A stretch of DNA of 64,000 nucleotides from Saccharum officinarum (GCA_020631735.1 CM036158.1:83153914-83217913), one strand, 5' to 3'. Numbered from the stretch's first letter, positions 12,411-23,990 are shown. A program made the numbers and translations. The notes: generated by a model from the letters alone, not told the origin.

Positions 12411-12602
12411 ATTACTCCTAAATATCAACAGGATGTTTTCCCAGCACCCTTAGAAGTTTAAACACAGCACGCTAGCCACACTGCCGCACTTGCTTCGCTG
12501 CTCGATCGATCTGATCTAGTGCCCGTCTCGTGTTTTTTTGCGTCTCTGACTCAGAGCGCTTGCTTCGCTCCTGACCCGTCCCTGGACTGAGCGAGTTCGA
12601 CG

Positions 12603-12707
12603 ATGGACCTCCTCTCGTGGATCGTTGTCGGCTCCATCATCGCCCTCCTCATCGTCTGCGTTTTACTGATGATGCTTGAGAGCTACCTGAAGGGTGGCGC
12701 CGCGTAG
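12603..12707 (+). CDS. Putative 34-aa single-pass membrane peptide
   Basis: The ATG sits in a good plant context (gcgagttcgacgATGG). The peptide begins MDLLSWIVVGSIIALLIVCV, continues with LLMM and a short polar tail (ESYLKGGAA), then TAG. Residues 4-24 form one clear hydrophobic segment. The start resembles the MDTFLWYVLLG start at 14453, and the sequence just past its stop (frame SPAEELL, then Arg-rich) resembles SPLELLAEEPRRR in that paralogue, so the two loci may be distant relatives. A TATA box lies about 200 bp upstream. No known family was recognised; coding status is inferred from TATA, start context, hydrophobicity and the paralogue. Confidence 0.45.
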   Translation: MDLLSWIVVGSIIALLIVCVLLMMLESYLKGGAA

Positions 12708-13838
12708 GGGATCTGCTCCCCGGCGGAGGAGCTGCTCGTCGTCTGGGCGAGCCGCCGGCGCCGTGAGCTGCATGCATGAGTGCGCGCGCATGCTAGCAAG
12801 CTAGCTAGCTTCTTCAATCTATCTTTGGTCTGTTGTTCATTGTGTAGCGAGAGTAGGGTGTGACGACGTGTCTGTGAGATAAGTTTGCTGATCGATCGCT
12901 ATGGTGTCTGCCTGTCGTCTGGTTGGGCAATTACTACTGCATTAGCATTACTGTATGGTAATATTCTGTTGTAGCTAGTAGTAAACGTGCAACAATTTCG
13001 TATGTTCGTCATGTTCTGTTTCTTCCAAATGATCTGTTCCAGTATTTTTTTTAACTGATCGCATGCAACGCGAGGGCGTTTCACACGACGCGGCCCAGCT
13101 GGTTGGCCGTCTGAATCAGTTCAAGATCACCTAAGGTCGATCGGTGGCCAATGGCCGTCCCGTCCGCTCTCTATTGTCTCCTCTCCTCTTCACAGCATCG
13201 TCACTTCTCCTTGTTTCGACCTGATGACTGATGTTGATCCATCGTCGTGAGGAGAGAATGAGAAATGGCTGAGCAAGAAAGTTTGCCGGTGATGTTACGC
13301 TTTGTCACTGAGATTCAGTTTTTCACTGGATGGCATACTGCCATACAGGCTTCTTCGAACTGCATGCGACAGGGGCAGGGGTTCCCAGACGACGAGATCA
13401 TCACGAGAAGCGTCCTCCTCCCTCGTCCGTCCGCGCGCGCTCTGGCGAGGCCGAGGAGTGAATGCCCACTCTTCATTCTGCACGGCCTGGTCAAGCGATC
13501 GCGGACGTGGCGGCGTGCCGTGGGCACCTGGGTTGCCCGAGACCGAGAACCGGCTGGTACTGGTGGTACCCCGGCCCGGTAGGCGGTAGCCCGGTGCAGC
13601 AGTGAGCATAGGACACGTCGATCGGGGTGCCGTCTGCCGTGAAAGTGAATCCTCGTCTCGGCAACGACGTCCTGTTCCTGTTCCAATCAAGATCATGTGG
13701 TGGCCCGTGGCCGCGTCAGGGGCTCAGCCGCTCAGGGCTGGCACACTTGGGTTCGCCATGGACGCGCGCGCTGAGATCGATCGACTGAGTTGCACGCACC
13801 TAGGTAAAGTGAAGTGATAACCTGGTACTACGACGTCG
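12708..13838. other. Intergenic sequence, no supported gene
   Basis: Mixed GC sequence. Overlapping ORFs on both strands at 13265-13817 are GC-driven and mutually antisense, and none shows recognisable features. Confidence 0.4.
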
Positions 13839-15290
13839 TATGTAAAGACAGCAGGCTGGTTGGGAGAAGGATAGATTCTGAAGCTGCCACGATTCGGTGA
13901 AGAGCTGCAAAAGTGCATGCATTGAGCCAACGCGCCCGGATCAAAAGCGCCCCCGGCCTTCATTTCACTGCATTGTGTGTACTCTCTGCTGGTGGTGTCC
14001 CACTCCCACGCAGGCCAGGGCGTCCTGCCGTCCTCGTCGTAGCCGTGTCGACCAATGGCGCCCTCCACGCCACTCAAATTTCCGAAGCAGGGTGGAACAC
14101 CATTCTGGCGTTGCAATCCCTCCCTTCCGCTTCCGGCGTCTAGTCTCGTCATCTCAGCTACCAAGGTGAATCAGATTCAGACGTAAAGACGCGCGCGTGG
14201 GGTCACACGAGATATAAAGAGATGCCGTTCCCGTTTCTTGCAAATGCTTTGCCTTCATCGTTGCACCAATACTTTATCTTAGCTTGGCATGGCAATGGCA
14301 TGGGTGGCGTGTACGATGCATATTTACTTAAAGAGAAAAACCCTAGCAGGCTTAAAACGCGTAGCCCAGCCGCTGCTCTCCTAGGTCCTAGGCTCCTAGC
14401 CCATCTCGTCGAGTCGTCGTACAAGTCCTCCTAGGCCCTAGCTACACAATCCATGGACACCTTCCTCTGGTACGTCCTCCTCGGCGTTGTCTATGCCGTA
14501 CTCTGGCTGCTCGTCATCGTCTGCAGCTGTGTGGACAAGAATGTCCGAGCGGTGGCGCAGGCGCAGGTCCCCGCTGGAGCTGCTGGCGGAGGAGCCGCGG
14601 CGGCGGGACAGGAGCAGCAGCAGCCTGCTGCTGGAGCCGCTGCAGGAGGGCAGGCGGCGCAGGTCCCCGCTGGAGCTGCGGGTGCGGGAGGGGCACCGCC
14701 GGGGCAGGCGTAGCTTCCGGCCGGAGCCGCAGTCGGAGGGGCGCCATGATGATCTGCGACCTCTGTAGTTTAGGACTTTATTTAGATTAGGCTGAACCGT
14801 TGGGGTGGTCTAGGATTGATGATTTCTGTAAAGATTAGTTTGACGAATGATGATGGTTTCTTGCCTGGCTGTGTGGAAATGTGGTTTTCATTTAGCAAGA
14901 ATTACATTATTGTTCATGTGACGATCGAGAGTTGTTGGAGTATCCATTTCTATCTAGTAGTAGTGCTAGTGGTAATATGTAGATATATGCAACGAATTTG
15001 TCCGTGTTCATGTGTTTTTGTTAAGATGATATGCTTGTTGGGTTTTTGTTAGAAGCATCCACACCCCCATTGGCTCCTGATGTAGCTAGGCCGCATTGCT
15101 CAGTCTATTGGGGGATGAAAAACAATGCAAATTAAGCTGAGCCATGCATACATGGCCCTCGAATTAACGGCGCTCGCCAAGTCACCAGCCAACATCAGAC
15201 AGTTTATTAGTTGTAAGATAGAAACTCAATTATCGAATTTTTAATATAATCCTGCTTGGACTCAATTCAATTTCCAGGGTGGTTATTGCA
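13839..15290. repeat. Segmental duplication, copy B
   Basis: Paralogous to 3649-5790, without the MITE and LINE insertions. It contains the apparently intact small gene at 14453 and a TATA-like atataaag near 14212. It is the less disturbed copy and shows what copy A looked like before insertions. Confidence 0.85.
14453..14713 (+). CDS. Putative small membrane protein (86 aa) of a duplicated grass-type family
   Basis: The ATG is in good context (caatccATGG), about 240 bp after a TATA-like atataaag. Residues 1-27 (MDTFLWYVLLGVVYAVLWLL, then VIVCSCV) form a clear hydrophobic segment. Past residue 32 this frame becomes low-complexity Ala/Gly/Gln, while the next frame (from 14487) reads an Arg/Glu-rich sequence with two RRRRSPLEL repeats and a natural-looking end (HDDLRPL). 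Either the protein is the 86-aa form, or the gene carries an old frameshift and the true C-terminus is the Arg-rich one. Copy A at 4468 has a 2-base insertion. No known family was recognised. Confidence 0.45.
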   Translation: MDTFLWYVLLGVVYAVLWLLVIVCSCVDKNVRAVAQAQVPAGAAGGGAAAAGQEQQQPAAGAAAGGQAAQVPAGAAGAGGAPPGQA

Positions 15291-15860
15291 CTACCAACCC
15301 GTCATTGCTGCCGCTGCCGCAGGAGGAGGAGGACGGGAGGAGCGCCTCCACTGCCGCCACCGGCGCCATATGATCTGCACCTAGCCGTGCAGTTGTTTAT
15401 GTCTGCTCCATGTGGTGTACTAGTGTGCTTTCAAGAATGCTCGGTGTTTCTCTTTCGCAGCTGCTTGCCCTTCGTGTGTGCAGGGTGTGGGTACTATAGT
15501 ATTTACAATTTAGGTTTCTGACGAGGGTAAGTTGCTTAGCTTGGTGTGCGGGCTTTGATCGAGTTGCATGCAAGCAAGCACTATTGCTGCATTGTATCTT
15601 GTGGAGCAGTACCAGTGTTTAGTTGTACTAGTAAGCAATGCACGAGCACGATGCATGGAATGATTAGCTCTTTTATTTGTTTCTTGAGGGGAAGGTGATC
15701 GACATGCTCACGCGGTACTTACGGAGTCACGCCGCATACTCTCGGGTCTGCATGCGCCGGCGCGACCGTACGTCACGTCCATCGTTCAGGCCACCTGAGA
15801 CGGAATGCGATCAACTAGCCCAACTAGCGTGACCGCGAGAGTCGCATGCAGGCACGTTAT
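15291..15860. other. Intergenic sequence, no supported gene
   Basis: A GCC/GAG-rich stretch (15295-15370) gives a short frame without recognisable features. The rest is ordinary spacer. Confidence 0.35.
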
Positions 15861-15960
15861 AAGGCCCGCCTCCAAAAAGACTAAGGCCCAACTAGCCCAG
15901 ATGAGGCCCGATAGCGGTTTCGAGTATAAATATAAGCACTTAGGGTTTTTCCCTTTCACT
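15861..15960 (+). promoter_or_regulatory. Orphan promoter with GGCCCA boxes, TATA and telobox-like leader
   Basis: Three GGCCC-type boxes (aaggcccg, aaggcccaact, gaggcccg) lie just upstream of gtataaatataag (about 15922), followed by cttagggttttt and a CT-rich leader. Site II (GGCCCA) boxes with a telobox (AAACCCT/AGGGTTT) are a known signature of plant ribosomal-protein and other growth-related promoters. The downstream leader is cut by a hAT element at 16212 and no intact coding sequence follows. Confidence 0.5.
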
Positions 15961-16211
15961 CCACTCCCTCACCCCTTTGAAACCAGCGGTGCCCTTCCTC
16001 GTGACCGCGAGAGGCCGAGACGGACCACGAGCCCTTCTCCAAACTCCCTCCTCGCCCCTCCTCTCTCTGGCGCCCCACCTCGAGACCGGCGCCCCTCCTC
16101 CCTCCAAGACTTGCGCCCCTCCTCCCTCTCCTCTCCAGCGGCAGGAGTCGCGGTCCCTGGCGGCGGGGCCCTGCAGCGGGCGCCAACTGAGATCTGGGCG
16201 GCCCCTGCTCC

Positions 16212-17312
16212 TAACCCTGTACATGGTCCGGTTTAAACCGGACCCAACCCGTGAACCAGGCCATTGCAAACCGTACTAGGTCATATACGGGTTGGTTTGC
16301 ACACGGTTCCAAACCGCTTAACCCACGTCAGTCAGCTTATCTTCTTCCTCCAGCTGCTATTCATGCATGCGCAACAACGCAGGGGTGTCCATCAGTTCAT
16401 CTTCCTTTTGCAGCCACTGTTTCGTGCTTGCGTAGGCGCACGTATTTACTCGAGATGATGAAACCCGCTTGTCCTCTACACTCCATGCCAATCCCAAGCA
16501 GCTGCAGAGTTGCAGCCGTTAGCCTGCAAATCTCGCAGTTGTCCGGGGAGGCATGGCACAAGGCAAGAACTGCATTGAAGGTTGGAGGTAGGGCAAGGAT
16601 CGATGAACCCGAATAGGGACGCAACCAATGCCATCTCCAATCAAATCCTTCTACTAGATCTACTAGAAGCAATGAAGCACCCTCGTCAATTCCATCTGCT
16701 TCCCCAATCTCTCCCTGATTCAATTTCAGTGACCGTTCGCTCCAAAGCAAATCGAATAAAGAGCTTTTGAATTGACGATTTGGAGCAGCAGGGAGCTACT
16801 CAGCAAGGAGATCCACTCTATCGGTGACGTGCCCATGATCTCCAAATTGCTGGCGACCCGAACAGCTGCTGCATCTTGCGGTGGTCGAGCTGGTCCGCCA
16901 TGGCCCTCAGGTCTGGCCACCGTCCGTGTCGGTGTCGGCGCCGTGCTCGAGTAGGAGTGCAGGACCCTAACCTTCCCAACGTTCCCCCTGGAGCACTGCA
17001 CGGTGATGCCGTCGTCCCAGCACGCCACCGTCACGTCCCCGCCGTGGCGCGCGACGTTGTCTGGCTCCATAGCCGCACGGGCGTAGAGCGCCACGCCGCC
17101 GGCGGCTAGCTCCGCGCCCGACGTTCACCAGCAGCTGCGTGGTGGCGTGGTGCCAGGTTGGCTCGTGCGTCAGCATCAACGGCATTCACTTTTTGCCGAG
17201 ATTACCCGTAGAAACCATCAAACCGCTGGTTCCTGGCCACCAACGTAGCATCTTCTACGGTTGGGCTGGATTTTACCCAAAAACCGGTTAAACCGGACCA
17301 TGAACAGGGTTA
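16212..17312. mobile_element. Non-autonomous hAT-type transposon (1101 bp) with captured coding fragment
   Basis: The ends are inverted repeats: the left starts taaccctgtacatggtccgg, and the right reads the complement of taaccctgttcatggtccgg. The element is flanked on both sides by the same 8 bases, cctgctcc (16204-16211 and 17313-17320). An 8-bp target duplication is diagnostic of the hAT superfamily. No transposase frame is present. The interior contains subterminal ggttt/aaacc motifs and a GC-rich coding-like stretch on the minus strand. Confidence 0.85.
16727..17190 (-). pseudogene. Host-like gene fragment inside the hAT element
   Basis: The minus-strand frames at 16967-17185 (MLTHEPTWHHATTQLLVNVG) and 16726-17094 (MEPDNVARHGGDVTVACWDD, then GITVQCSRGNVGKVRV) look like one GC3-rich protein split by a frameshift around 17100. 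They lie on the opposite strand to the disrupted leader. The composition is unlike transposon DNA, so I infer a captured fragment of a host gene. I do not recognise the family. Confidence 0.45.
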
Positions 17313-17320
17313 CCTGCTCC

Positions 17321-17790
17321 CTCCTCCCTCCTCCCTCCTCCGTTGCGGTAGCTGCGGCGTACTGGCCGTGGGGCGGTGGTGCGGCCCCGGCTCCCTCCTC
17401 CCTCCTCCATTACAATAGCAGCGGCGGCAGCAGCTCATGGGGCCTGGATTTGGGTGGTGGCATGGTTCCCGGTCCCCTCCTCTTCTCCGGCGCGGCAGCC
17501 ACGGTGTGCTGGGCGTTGGGCGGCCCCGGCTCCCTCCTCGCTCTCCTTCGTCACAGCAGCGGCGGTGGCAGCGGCTCATGGGGCCCGGATTTGGGCGGTG
17601 GCACGGCTCCCGGTCCCCTACTCCCTCTCCAGCTTCACGCTCGCAGTGCTGGGGCGCGCGGGGCCCGACTCCCTTCTCCTGGCGGTGCTCGCGACGCTAG
17701 GGCGGCAGATCTGCGCGAGCGGATCAACGGCGGCGGCGCGAGATCCAGGCCCGTGCACAGTCCAGATTCAGACCCATGTGGGCTTTTTTT
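17321..17790 (+). repeat. GC-rich leader remnant with a ~138-bp tandem duplication
   Basis: Two units starting cggccccggctccctcctc, near 17382 and 17520, are similar over about 100 bp and share tcatggggcc and ttcccggtcccct-type blocks. This is the continuation of the leader cut by the hAT element. It gives long GC-rich frames in several phases but no recognisable protein. Confidence 0.55.
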
Positions 17791-17810
17791 TGTTTATTTT
17801 AATAGATTTA

Positions 17811-17932
17811 TGGAGGCGGGCAAAAGCAACCCTCTCTGTTAATCATGCATTTACCGAGGCTTTCTATTGGAGGCGGTTGCCCCTGCCCGCCTCCTAAAAT
17901 AAAAAACGACCGCCTCCAATTATGTAGTAGTG
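17811..17932. mobile_element. CACTA (En/Spm-type) transposon end
   Basis: The sequence ends in atgtagtagtg, the complement of CACTACTACAT, and the preceding 120 bp holds several copies of ggaggcgg or ccgcctcc in both orientations, the normal subterminal pattern of grass CACTA elements. The other terminus was not found, so this is a truncated or solo end. Confidence 0.65.
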
Positions 17933-18228
17933 CACTCCAGGGTCTGGTTAACACCCAATAAACCAAGTTTTTTTGGTTTTCACTGTTCAAAAGGATTTCG
18001 TGACTCCTAGCGACGCGTTGATGCATGAGAGCTACTAGCAGCTGGCTACTCCAGCCAACCACATGTACCAACCCACTCAAATAGGTGCATGAATTGTGTG
18101 TTCTTTTGGTCAGGTCATGCGGTCAAGGGGGTGCCCCGCTCGTGAGTGTGGTCCAATAGCTAACGTTACCATTTCTTGGAAGCGCACACGATTTTCACGG
18201 AAAAGCCCAGGTTTCTAATTCAGTCTAT
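17933..18228. other. Spacer, nothing recognised
   Basis: No gene, repeat structure or RNA gene could be supported. Confidence 0.4.
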
Positions 18229-19130
18229 CCTATTTTTCTCGAATACGCAAAAGATTTACGTATCATTATATTAAGGAGAAGAGTTTAAAGAAACATACAG
18301 CGCGCTTCTATCGAGCGCCGAAGGAGGTCGACCTAACACAGCCGAAACTGGACCATTCTAGTAAAAGATCTCATGTTTCAATATTACATAAAAGGAAACA
18401 ACCAATATCGACGCAGCTTTATGGCCTAGGAGGTGGCCTTGCTCTTCGCGGCTGCCTGGACGGTGCCTTTCCAACGGCCAGGAAGAGCTCGTTCAACGCC
18501 TCGGTTTCGGACGCAGTCAGGTTGCCGTCGAAGAGCCTGTCAAAGGCCTACAGCTCCGAAGCGGATGGCGCAGATGGACCCCTGGTGTAGCCCATACACT
18601 GCATGATTAGCACCTCACCTCGTTTGGAAGCTGGCACTCGAGAGAGGCTCTGAGCCGCCAATCGCCTGCTCCTCCACGACAGTATCGGCTTAGCAAGAGG
18701 CTACTTGGGAGGCTCTCGAATCAGCGGAGAGTCCCTCTTACGCGTGACATTGTTGATGAAACTGTCGAGACATCGTTTGGTGGAGTCGTCGTTGTCCACA
18801 GCCTGGTGGGTAACCCCGGTGGTGAACTGGAATGGACATCCACCGTGAGGTCGATCGCGTGTGTCTTCGGCGAGTCCACTGCCCAGTAAATGGGGCGTGG
18901 GGGTGGTGTCCACAGCACACAGGAGGCTACCGCATCCTCCAGTTGGGGGTCGCCACCGCCGATGCCTCATCCGGAAGCTGGGGGGTCGCCGAAGTTGACG
19001 GGAGGCGCTCAAGGGAAGGCCACGCAACGATCTGACTGCCGACGAGCGAGGCTGCGAACTCCTTAACCATCGGGTCCTCCGAGATGTCGCGATGCTGTGT
19101 GGCGCCCGGGTACAACGTGAGCATCAACAG
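18229..19130 (-). mobile_element. Antisense LINE derivative with degenerate ORF
   Basis: Read on the minus strand, the element ends in a plant LINE tail: cttaatataatgatacg, then a gcgtattcgagaaaaa-type end (18229-18280). Upstream is a degenerate frame containing RRSRRLAAQSLSRVPASKRG and AFDRLFDGNLTASETEALNE, broken by in-frame stops near 18702 and 18549. I take it as a retrotransposon ORF1/gag-like C-terminus in a LINE derivative; the family name is uncertain. Confidence 0.5.
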
Positions 19131-20527
19131 GTTGGACTCACCATGCCCGTCGCGTTGGTCAGCCCACCGTGCCTTGCCTCAGTTCCAGCAGCGACCGAGG
19201 TGAAGTCCGGTGCCGTTTGGGCGACCCCTGTCGATCGCCCGTGACTGTTGGTGGCGACACTCGTTGCCGCAGCGGTGTCGTCCCCCTTGAGTCGGCGCCG
19301 ACGTCTCCGCCGTCTGCGCCCACCACTGCCGCGCGTGGTTGCAGTCTATCCTATTCCATGCCATGTTTTTTTTCCCGGCAGGGTATATGGTCCTCCATAT
19401 CAGATCGATTCATAGGAGTAAGTTAAATCTGTCTTTGAGGCATGTGCTCTCTCTCGTCCCCACAGTTGTTAGATGTGTATGGGGATTACAGTGCAGAAGA
19501 AAGACAACTGCTTGGGGGGAGGAGTAAATGCCCCTGAGGGGAAAAACGTTCCAATTCACAGGGCCAAGTGTGTGAGAGGGAAATGAGTGGAGGTAATAAG
19601 TTTACTCATCAGCTAGGTCCGGTCTTGTGCTCCGGTTGTACATGCTTTTCCAATGGGCGAGCACCTCGACCTCCTCATCACCAATTCACCATCTCCATCG
19701 GTTGTGCCCTCATCGTCTTGCTGCTCCTCTCCCTTCCTGCTTCTTGGTGGCATACTGGCATTCCTGGGACACTGATATCCGCTACAGTGCGGTAGCAGCG
19801 TCCGCCGGCGCCAACGCTGGGGAGCACCAGCTCCGGTGCCATGATGTGCATGCACGTGCGGCCTGTCTTGTGTTTTGTTTAGGCTCCATGTTGATCTGTT
19901 ATTTTTTTCCTCCTAATCGGTCGACTATTTGACATGTGTTGCGCACTTGCGCTGTTTATTGTTAGAGGTTTAACCAACCATAAATCTATAATCAATCATC
20001 ATAATCAACTGACCCAAACACTATGCTTATTATAATCTATAATTCTAATTATAATAATCCTATACATAATCCAGATTATAATAATCAGACAGCGATCAAA
20101 CAAGCCCTTAGATCGATCGGTTTGTTGTAGGCTTCTAGCTAGTGCGTACGTTTGGTGGTTCGTGTGGGTCAACGTAACGTGTACTACTCCTGTAATTCCC
20201 AGCTCCAGTAATAATGTGCATCGATCGATTTGGCCTGTTCTATTGTGCAAGAGCTGTTGTGATCTCATTACACGATCAGTGATCGATCTGTTTCCTTCAA
20301 AGAAAAGCAAAACCACATGCCCACCAGGCTTTCCCTTTCTGTTGGAGGTCGCGTAGAAATCTGCGTGATGTTCATGGTGATCGTCTGATCGAGGTGACAT
20401 CAGGTTGTAGACTGTAGCGATGAACGCGAGCTGTCTGGCATGCAAGGTACTCTGTGTGTGTGTGAACGATGGCTGAACTGCGAGCTGCAAGTTAAGGTTT
20501 ACTGAAGCTGGCGGGTGATGATTGTGG

Positions 20528-20530
<3 letters not shown>
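19131..20530. other. Spacer with a possible MITE piece
   Basis: No gene supported. 19960-20110 is an AT-rich stretch (ataatc repeats) ending gatcaaacaagccctta, which resembles the gggcttgtttgatc end of common grass MITEs; its left end was not found. 20128-20490 has many gatcgatc motifs but no recognisable product. Confidence 0.35.

Positions 20531-20608
<78 letters not shown>
20531..20608. repeat. (AT)39 microsatellite
   Basis: A perfect AT dinucleotide run of 78 bases. Confidence 0.95.
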
Positions 20609-20610
<2 letters not shown>

Positions 20611-23316
20611 TACAGTACATATATGCTACAATATTTATTCCTCTTAAGCCTCGTTCGGTTGGTTGGGAACGAATCCTAGCTAGACACTTGCTTCGATAAT
20701 TTATATAAGAGCATCTCTAAGAGTATCTTATTTTTCCTCCTAAAAACACGTAGTTTCGTAACTCCTGAAAAGGTATTGTCAGAAAAAAAGAAGGTCATCT
20801 CTAAGAGTTTCTAATAATTCACTCCTAAAACATAGAAGACAATTTTACATCAGGAATCCTATACTCTTTCTAAATTATCGTAACAACTTTTATATATTTT
20901 TTCTCTCTCATACATTTGCATCAGGAACCATTTCCTACTTCTTATTCTTTCTCATACCCTTTCACTCTTAGATTGACCGATACGTACAGGATTCGCGCGA
21001 CGACTCGCGCGACGAGGGAGGACTTACCAAGTGTGTAAATCTTAGGAGCATGGATTAGGAGTTGCTAGAGAGATGTTTTTTCTTATCTGGCTAAAATTTA
21101 AGTATTGGGAAGGGCTCTGACGTCCTAACGATGCCACGCTAGAAACAGCCCGGAACGTGGCTAACCGAACGTTGGATTTGGTAGCGGCGTAGCGTGCGCT
21201 CTCTCTAGTCAGTGCATGTGCATGCATGTTAGCAAAGCTGAGAATTTGCTCGGCCGACCAGTGGCAGGTGTGCGTGACCGCGTGAGCGGATGGGATACCA
21301 CATACTGTATATGCGAGGACTCGACTAATCAAAGGCTTGGACGCGTCGTTCGGACGTCAAAGCTCAAAGGGGAAATAAAGCTAGGCCAACATGGAGGGAT
21401 GCATGGGACTTTGAGGACAGAGAGCGAGCCTAGCACTCTAGCAGAGGTGTATACTGCGAACCGGGGAGGCGGGGAGCGATCAAAAAGCTCAGAGAACGGA
21501 CGCGGCCGCGCCGGATCATATCGAATAAAGAGCAGGACACAGTCGCAGTCCATCTCACGTGCACTCGTCACAAAACCCCGTCGTCTCCGGCCGTGCAGGC
21601 ATGCCTCCGTGTCATTCCGTAGTGGTGGCATGTCCGTGTAGTGTAGTAGGATGCAAAAGGAAGACATGGTTGGTGCAGTACGCGGCGTGAGCATTGAATT
21701 GATGCCAGCTTCACGTCTTCCTCCTGATTGTTCTTGAAAAGTTGCAAGCATGGGATCGCAGTTCCTCGTAGCAGGCTGCTTTACTTGCGTCTGTGAATCT
21801 GGCCCTGGGATGGCCATTGCATGTGCCTGGATCTACGTCGTCCGGGCCGGGCCAGGCTAGGCCACCATGGCGCCCAAGGAACGGCGGCACTAATCCAAAC
21901 GCCGGCAGCTGCTGAATCGGGCCGATGTTGGAGAAGAATCATTTAATGATCAATGCAAAAAAATGCTGACGTTGCGATGCAGTCCGGTCATCATCTCAAA
22001 ATTCTCAACTGTACCAGGTACGACAATGCATTTACTTGCACAGTGAACAGGACAGGGCCACCCAACTACTCCGATTGCCATATGCGTTGCGCGTCCTGCA
22101 TCATCCCTTTCGGTCGCGTCATGACATAGACACGTAGTGCTACTGTACATCAGAAGCCGCACATTTTTCATACTCACCTCACCTAATGAACTGGATCGGG
22201 TCATCATGCATGCAGTTGGATGTTCTGTTCACCGGAACTGCGACAGAAACTTGTCATCCATTCTCCCTTTTTCTACTTCTTTATTAATTACTAGATTATC
22301 ATATCAACAGTACATAAGACGCTAATTGCGTTTGCGCAGTGGCCTAACATGAATGTCAGCCCTTTTTATTTTCCTGTTGTTTTATTTGTTAAACGGAAAA
22401 AAGGAGCAATAAAGATCCGGGACCGAGGACCCCTGCCGTCCAAGTTTCAAGTTTGTTTATGTGGTCGGTGTGGTACGGTGTCTAGCTGAAATCAAATCAG
22501 CAATGCCTGAAACGTGCCATTATCGATTCATTCGTCAGATCACCCCCTAATGTGAAAAGCTTTAATTGCAGCTTAGGCGAATTGCGGCTCGGCTTTGCTG
22601 GGGCAGTTCCTTTCTACTACACGTCACCAGAGACCAGGCATGGACAATCCGGAATATGCATTCTTCATGCTTGCTCCGATGATACTATATTAGGACTTAG
22701 CTTGTATGCTTCTAGAACATTTTAAAATAGCGGTTAGTAACCTGCTTGCGATTGCGATGTTAACGTACGTATTATCTGTTAGTCTGAGATCATGTAGATG
22801 GTATAATGAGCAATTGGCAACTTGTGCTTGTACGTGTGTGCGTTCAAAGCATGTTTGAGCTTGTGTGTGCACGGTATTGCATATGGTGCGTGTAGTTGCA
22901 CATGCATGTACGGTACATGTAATACATGTTTTGGTTGTACAACTAATTAATGGTGAGGGTGCTCATAACCTTGAAAAGAGATAGAGCACCCCCCACGTCT
23001 TCTCCCGTTGGCGACTCACTAGAGTTGTTCTCAAATATTGGGAAAAAGTGGTTTGCGCAATGGTACGTGTTTCTGAGGTGCTTAACCAATCAGACAACGA
23101 GCATGATGATCTGACAGTAGACCAATCAGACCAAGACATTCTCCGATGACACCAAAAGGTAATAGAAGTGTTGGTTTTGACGGTTATAATTCTGTGTTTC
23201 AGTGCCTTATTGTCCTGTGTATAAGGGCTTTTAGGCATCATTGTTAGTTTTAGTAGCTTTGTTGTGAGTACATGAACTGAGCTTCCCTAAAAGGGAGATG
23301 CACTAGGCAATATTTA
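20609..23316. other. Intergenic sequence, no supported gene
   Basis: 20645-20990 contains MITE-like stretches (gcctcgttcggttgg; two copies of atctctaagag). The longest ORF, minus strand 21329-21817 (162 aa), has no domain-like features, an unremarkable composition and a competing ORF on the other strand (21216-21641). Nothing else is supported. Confidence 0.4.
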
Positions 23317-23809
23317 CTCCCTCCGCTCAAGAAAAAATGCAATTCTAAGTACATTCTTGTTAAAGTATCTAAAAGTTGACCAAATATATAAATAAATATA
23401 TTAAAGTTTATGAAACCAATAAATATAGTATAAAAGTTTATCGCATGACAAATCTAATGATACTTATTTGATATTATAAATATTAATAATTTTAAAATTA
23501 TAGTTACTCAAATTTAAGATACTTTAACATATTACCGTGCCAGAATTGTACTCCCTCCATGTTCCTAAAGGAAGTCGTTTTGTGTTTGTCTTAAGTCAAA
23601 CATTTTAAACTTTGACTACAAATAAATTCTTTTAGGTTGAGTTTAAAAATATGAAAGTAATGCAAGTAGATTCATCTCAAAATGTAGTTTATAAGAGTGT
23701 ATATTGATTATATTTTATAGCAAACATTAGTGGTCAAAGTTGTTTTTTAAGACCATGTCGATGGCTTCCTTTAGGGACATGGAGAGTATTCTTTTATGGA
23801 CGAAAGGAG
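23317..23809. mobile_element. Stowaway-type MITE (outer), split by another MITE
   Basis: It starts ctccctccgctcaag after TA and ends cgaaaggag before TA. Its right arm resumes after the inner MITE (tattcttttatggacgaaag), so the two halves form one element interrupted at 23551-23786. Confidence 0.7.
23551..23786. mobile_element. Stowaway-type MITE (inner), 236 bp
   Basis: The terminal inverted repeat is ctccctccatgttcctaaag against the complement of ctttagggacatggagag, with TA on both sides. It is nested in the MITE at 23317-23809. Confidence 0.85.
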
Positions 23810-23990
23810 TAGAATATAAGTAAGTTCTCTCAAGGAGAATTTTTAATGGCTCTAGATCACCCCTTTTAATCATTATCTAGAGTCCTATAACTTTATGGAC
23901 AAAGGGAGTAGCATATATGTGAAGCTCCCGAGGAGAATGTTTAAAGGCTCTAAATCACCCCTTGTTATCATTGTTCAGAGTCCTACAATT
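23793..23990. repeat. ~97-bp tandem duplication including a MITE end
   Basis: ttttatggacgaaaggagtag, then ctcaaggagaat and gctctagatcacccctt, recur as ttatggacaaagggagtag, then gaggagaat and gctctaaatcacccctt. The copies are diverged, so the duplication is old. It arose after the outer MITE landed, since it includes its end. Confidence 0.7.

Noticed and set aside
21329..21817. 162-aa minus-strand ORF
   Set aside because: No domain or splice context, composition close to background, and a competing ORF on the opposite strand.
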